A stretch of 53,681 nucleotides of DNA from positions 1 through 53,681 of the forward strand of contig CAZOFY010000012.1 of NCBI GenBank assembly GCA_964579245.1, in the 5' to 3' direction. Under the pieces are notes generated by a model. It was not told where the DNA came from. It searched no databases and worked only from the letters and a program-made list of their open reading frames with translations. Below, one piece after another: positions 51,880-53,681 of this stretch; the stretch's first letter is position 1, and the number at the start of each line of letters is the position of its first letter. Origin of the DNA: Firm-13 sp964579245. Its GTDB lineage: Bacteria; Bacillota; Clostridia; Saccharofermentanales; Saccharofermentanaceae. Made by a program: the position numbers and the translations under genes.

Positions 51880-53595
51880 TTACTGCGTTTCATAGACTCG
51901 CTCCATGGCCTCAGGTTTGATATAGATAATCATGAAGTCCACGGGTCGACTGATTGGATTCGTCTGCGTCCTCAGCACCGCAAAGGGCTTACACTCCTGA
52001 CTCGGTAAATAATCGTCCCCCGTATAGATCCAATACCCTCGATTATAGATTACCTCTTGCTTCCTGATCTTTATCGGGGTCTCATTCTCCATGATGAAGT
52101 CTGCCCCAATATTCGGGCTGCTACCGGTATATGGATAAACCTTAATGCGTAATTTATAAGACTCCGGAAGGACCTGATATGCTTTTTTTAACCCATCATC
52201 CGTATACCAATCATTTGCACATATTTTAAATTTCTCTATCTCTGGATTCTCATCAACAAGCTTCATCAACAGGTTCATCTGTGAGACATTCCAATAGTCA
52301 TGCTCGTAAGTATTCCCGGGATCCAGACCTGCAAGCGAACTATAATACACGTATTGAAACGGATGGCTAAGGATAATGATGAGCAGGCAAGCGACAAGCT
52401 GTGCAGCGATTGCTCCTACCGGAATCCATTTCCACTTACCCTTAAGACGAGAGACAACGAACTGCACTGCACCGACCGCAAGAATCAGTAGTGCGCCATT
52501 TAAAAAATAGAAATGTCTCCAACTGTTGTATAGAATGGGCTGTTTGATAAGCGCGAAAAGAAGAAAAGTCCAAATATAGACGATACACAAAATATACACA
52601 GGAGTACTTTTCGAAAACAGCTTCTCTTTAATATCCTTGACCAATTGAATGAGGGCGGTAACGTGACCGGCCAAAATGAGAAAAAGGATTAGTAAGGGTG
52701 TAGTCACCCCAATCATGACAGGGATATATATTGGCGACACCGGGCGGCCAATGATTCCCAAGAAGAAGACAATACCGTTCCACGCGCTAAAGTCAGAGGA
52801 GCGAGTCAATGTATATGAAATGAACTTGACCGGTTCACGCCAGGCAGCAGGTGTCAGCACATAATAGAAAACAAGAAAAGAAAGAACCGCTGTCAATCCG
52901 ACGAAGAAGTGACGCTTTGACCACTGCTTTGTCGCGGATAGCTGGACCAGGTACAGAATCCCAAAGAGGCCGAAGAGAAACACCGCAGAGATGCGCATGT
53001 TGCTGGCAAGCGCGCCACACAATGCAAAAAAAACAGCAAAGATAAATTTCCTGGATTCGATCATCTTGATGCCGAACCACATGCATAACAGTGCCAGGGA
53101 CATGGTGATGATGTCTTTACTGTTGTAGTGACCCTCAGCAAAGAACCGTGGGCTGAGGTATAGAAAAAGACTTCCAAGGGCCCCATACTTCCAATCACCG
53201 CAAAGAGTCGAGCATATGAAATACAATGCAACTACGCCCACCATGAAAAGGATAAAGGTGTAAGCGTGCCATAAAATCATTAACGTCCGCTCACCGCCAT
53301 CTCCATAATCATGGAAAAGTGCCGGAGCAAATCCGTAATATGCTGACTGGCCATGATCCATATCGGCGTTCTTCAAGTAATCCGGAAAGGCAATACCGGT
53401 CGAAGACTTGCCGGGCTCCGCCTCATCTCCCTGAACAAGTCCGATATACTCGCGGATATTCGATCCAAGCGTTCGAATCTCTAATAACTCATCCCACGGC
53501 ATCCCATAATCCGGCGTCACAAACAATCCCGCAACAAGCATGATCAGCAATGAGAAAGCCACAATAATCCGATGATTTTTATTAATCTTCTCCAT
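51880..53595 (-). CDS. GT-C-like multi-spanning glycosyltransferase-family membrane protein
   Basis: 571 aa from ATG 53595, chosen because AGGAG lies 7 nt upstream; the longer frame adds 19 residues without an SD. About ten or more membrane helices, the first at ~10-28, followed by an extracellular loop with 'YGMPWDELLEI', whose Asp-Glu pair is at the place of the catalytic acid in PMT/ArnT-type GT-C enzymes. 'SPRFFAEGHYNSKDIITMSL' and 'SWRHFYFLNGALLILAVGAV' are further loop motifs. The C-terminal ~130 residues are soluble. The likely role is sugar transfer from a lipid-linked donor at the outer face; donor and acceptor unknown. Confidence 0.75.
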   Translation of the reverse strand: MEKINKNHRIIVAFSLLIMLVAGLFVTPDYGMPWDELLEIRTLGSNIREYIGLVQGDEAEPGKSSTGIAFPDYLKNADMDHGQSAYYGFAPALFHDYGDGGERTLMILWHAYTFILFMVGVVALYFICSTLCGDWKYGALGSLFLYLSPRFFAEGHYNSKDIITMSLALLCMWFGIKMIESRKFIFAVFFALCGALASNMRISAVFLFGLFGILYLVQLSATKQWSKRHFFVGLTAVLSFLVFYYVLTPAAWREPVKFISYTLTRSSDFSAWNGIVFFLGIIGRPVSPIYIPVMIGVTTPLLILFLILAGHVTALIQLVKDIKEKLFSKSTPVYILCIVYIWTFLLFALIKQPILYNSWRHFYFLNGALLILAVGAVQFVVSRLKGKWKWIPVGAIAAQLVACLLIIILSHPFQYVYYSSLAGLDPGNTYEHDYWNVSQMNLLMKLVDENPEIEKFKICANDWYTDDGLKKAYQVLPESYKLRIKVYPYTGSSPNIGADFIMENETPIKIRKQEVIYNRGYWIYTGDDYLPSQECKPFAVLRTQTNPISRPVDFMIIYIKPEAMERVYETQ

Positions 53596-53681
53596 GAAAA
53601 TACTCCTGTGTTCTTTATCAATGTTTCTAAATACAAATACTATTACTTTCACGGCGAAATATCTACAATATAAGAATAATT

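Overview
The window looks like a chromosomal segment of an anaerobic Firmicute of the class Clostridia; I cannot name a species. The supporting signs are Shine-Dalgarno-rich gene starts, SAM-I and cobalamin riboswitches, the cysE-cysS-mrnC-rlmB cluster, the rpiB/upp/ATP synthase neighbourhood, an [FeFe]-hydrogenase maturase gene (hydE), a Tad locus with a Flp1-type pilin, and a BlaI/BlaR1-like pair. There is one assembly gap, a run of exactly 100 N at 43262-43361, lying inside a tandem repeat. Most genes are on the minus strand.

Layout. 1-4500: tRNA-Arg(ACG), a zinc-ribbon/membrane/beta-propeller protein, a tyrosine phosphatase and a lipoprotein. 4489-8260: minus-strand operon cysE, cysS, mrnC, rlmB with a promoter and a long structured leader. 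8282-13056: metK, recD2 and comF, apparently one transcript under a SAM-I riboswitch. 13201-18941: a compact plus-strand Tad pilus locus (TadZ, TadA, a fused TadB-TadC, a Flp1 pilin, an FHA protein and a small region-4-like protein). 18926-25730: a complete F-type ATP synthase operon (atpB, E, F, A, G, D, C) in which the delta subunit survives only as its C-terminal domain fused to the front of alpha. 25786-30290: upp, rpiB, proA, a cluster of DnaA boxes, an rRNA methyltransferase and a DUF3006 protein. 30395-33505: cobalamin importer btuF-btuC-btuD behind a cobalamin riboswitch and a 33-codon upstream ORF. 33555-39301: trmB, an ATC-hydrolase-like gene, cobalamin-dependent metH, its separately encoded activation-domain protein, and a PatB/MalY C-S lyase. 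39434-42448: hydE and a DUF4153 membrane protein. 42600-43640: tRNA-Ser(GGA) followed by a repeat-rich non-coding tract. 43662-47990: BlaI/BlaR1-like pair with paired operators, then two paralogous lipoproteins flanking a decayed third copy. 48044-53681: small membrane protein, DUF1905, trmO, flavodoxin, DUF3307, satD with a promoter-embedded palindrome, and a GT-C-like membrane protein.

Several blocks form one sulfur/methionine theme: cysteine synthesis and charging (cysE, cysS), C-S lyase (patB), methionine synthase (metH plus activator), its cofactor import (btuFCD under B12 control) and SAM synthesis (metK under SAM control).

The most unusual observation is the delta-CTD/alpha ATP synthase fusion with no separate delta N-terminal domain. 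Next are the DnaA-box array far from any dnaA, the riboswitch-controlled upstream ORF that overlaps btuF, and the 75-bp tandem repeat containing perfect 12-bp inverted repeats. Gene starts below were chosen from visible ribosome binding sites and often differ from the longest open frame.
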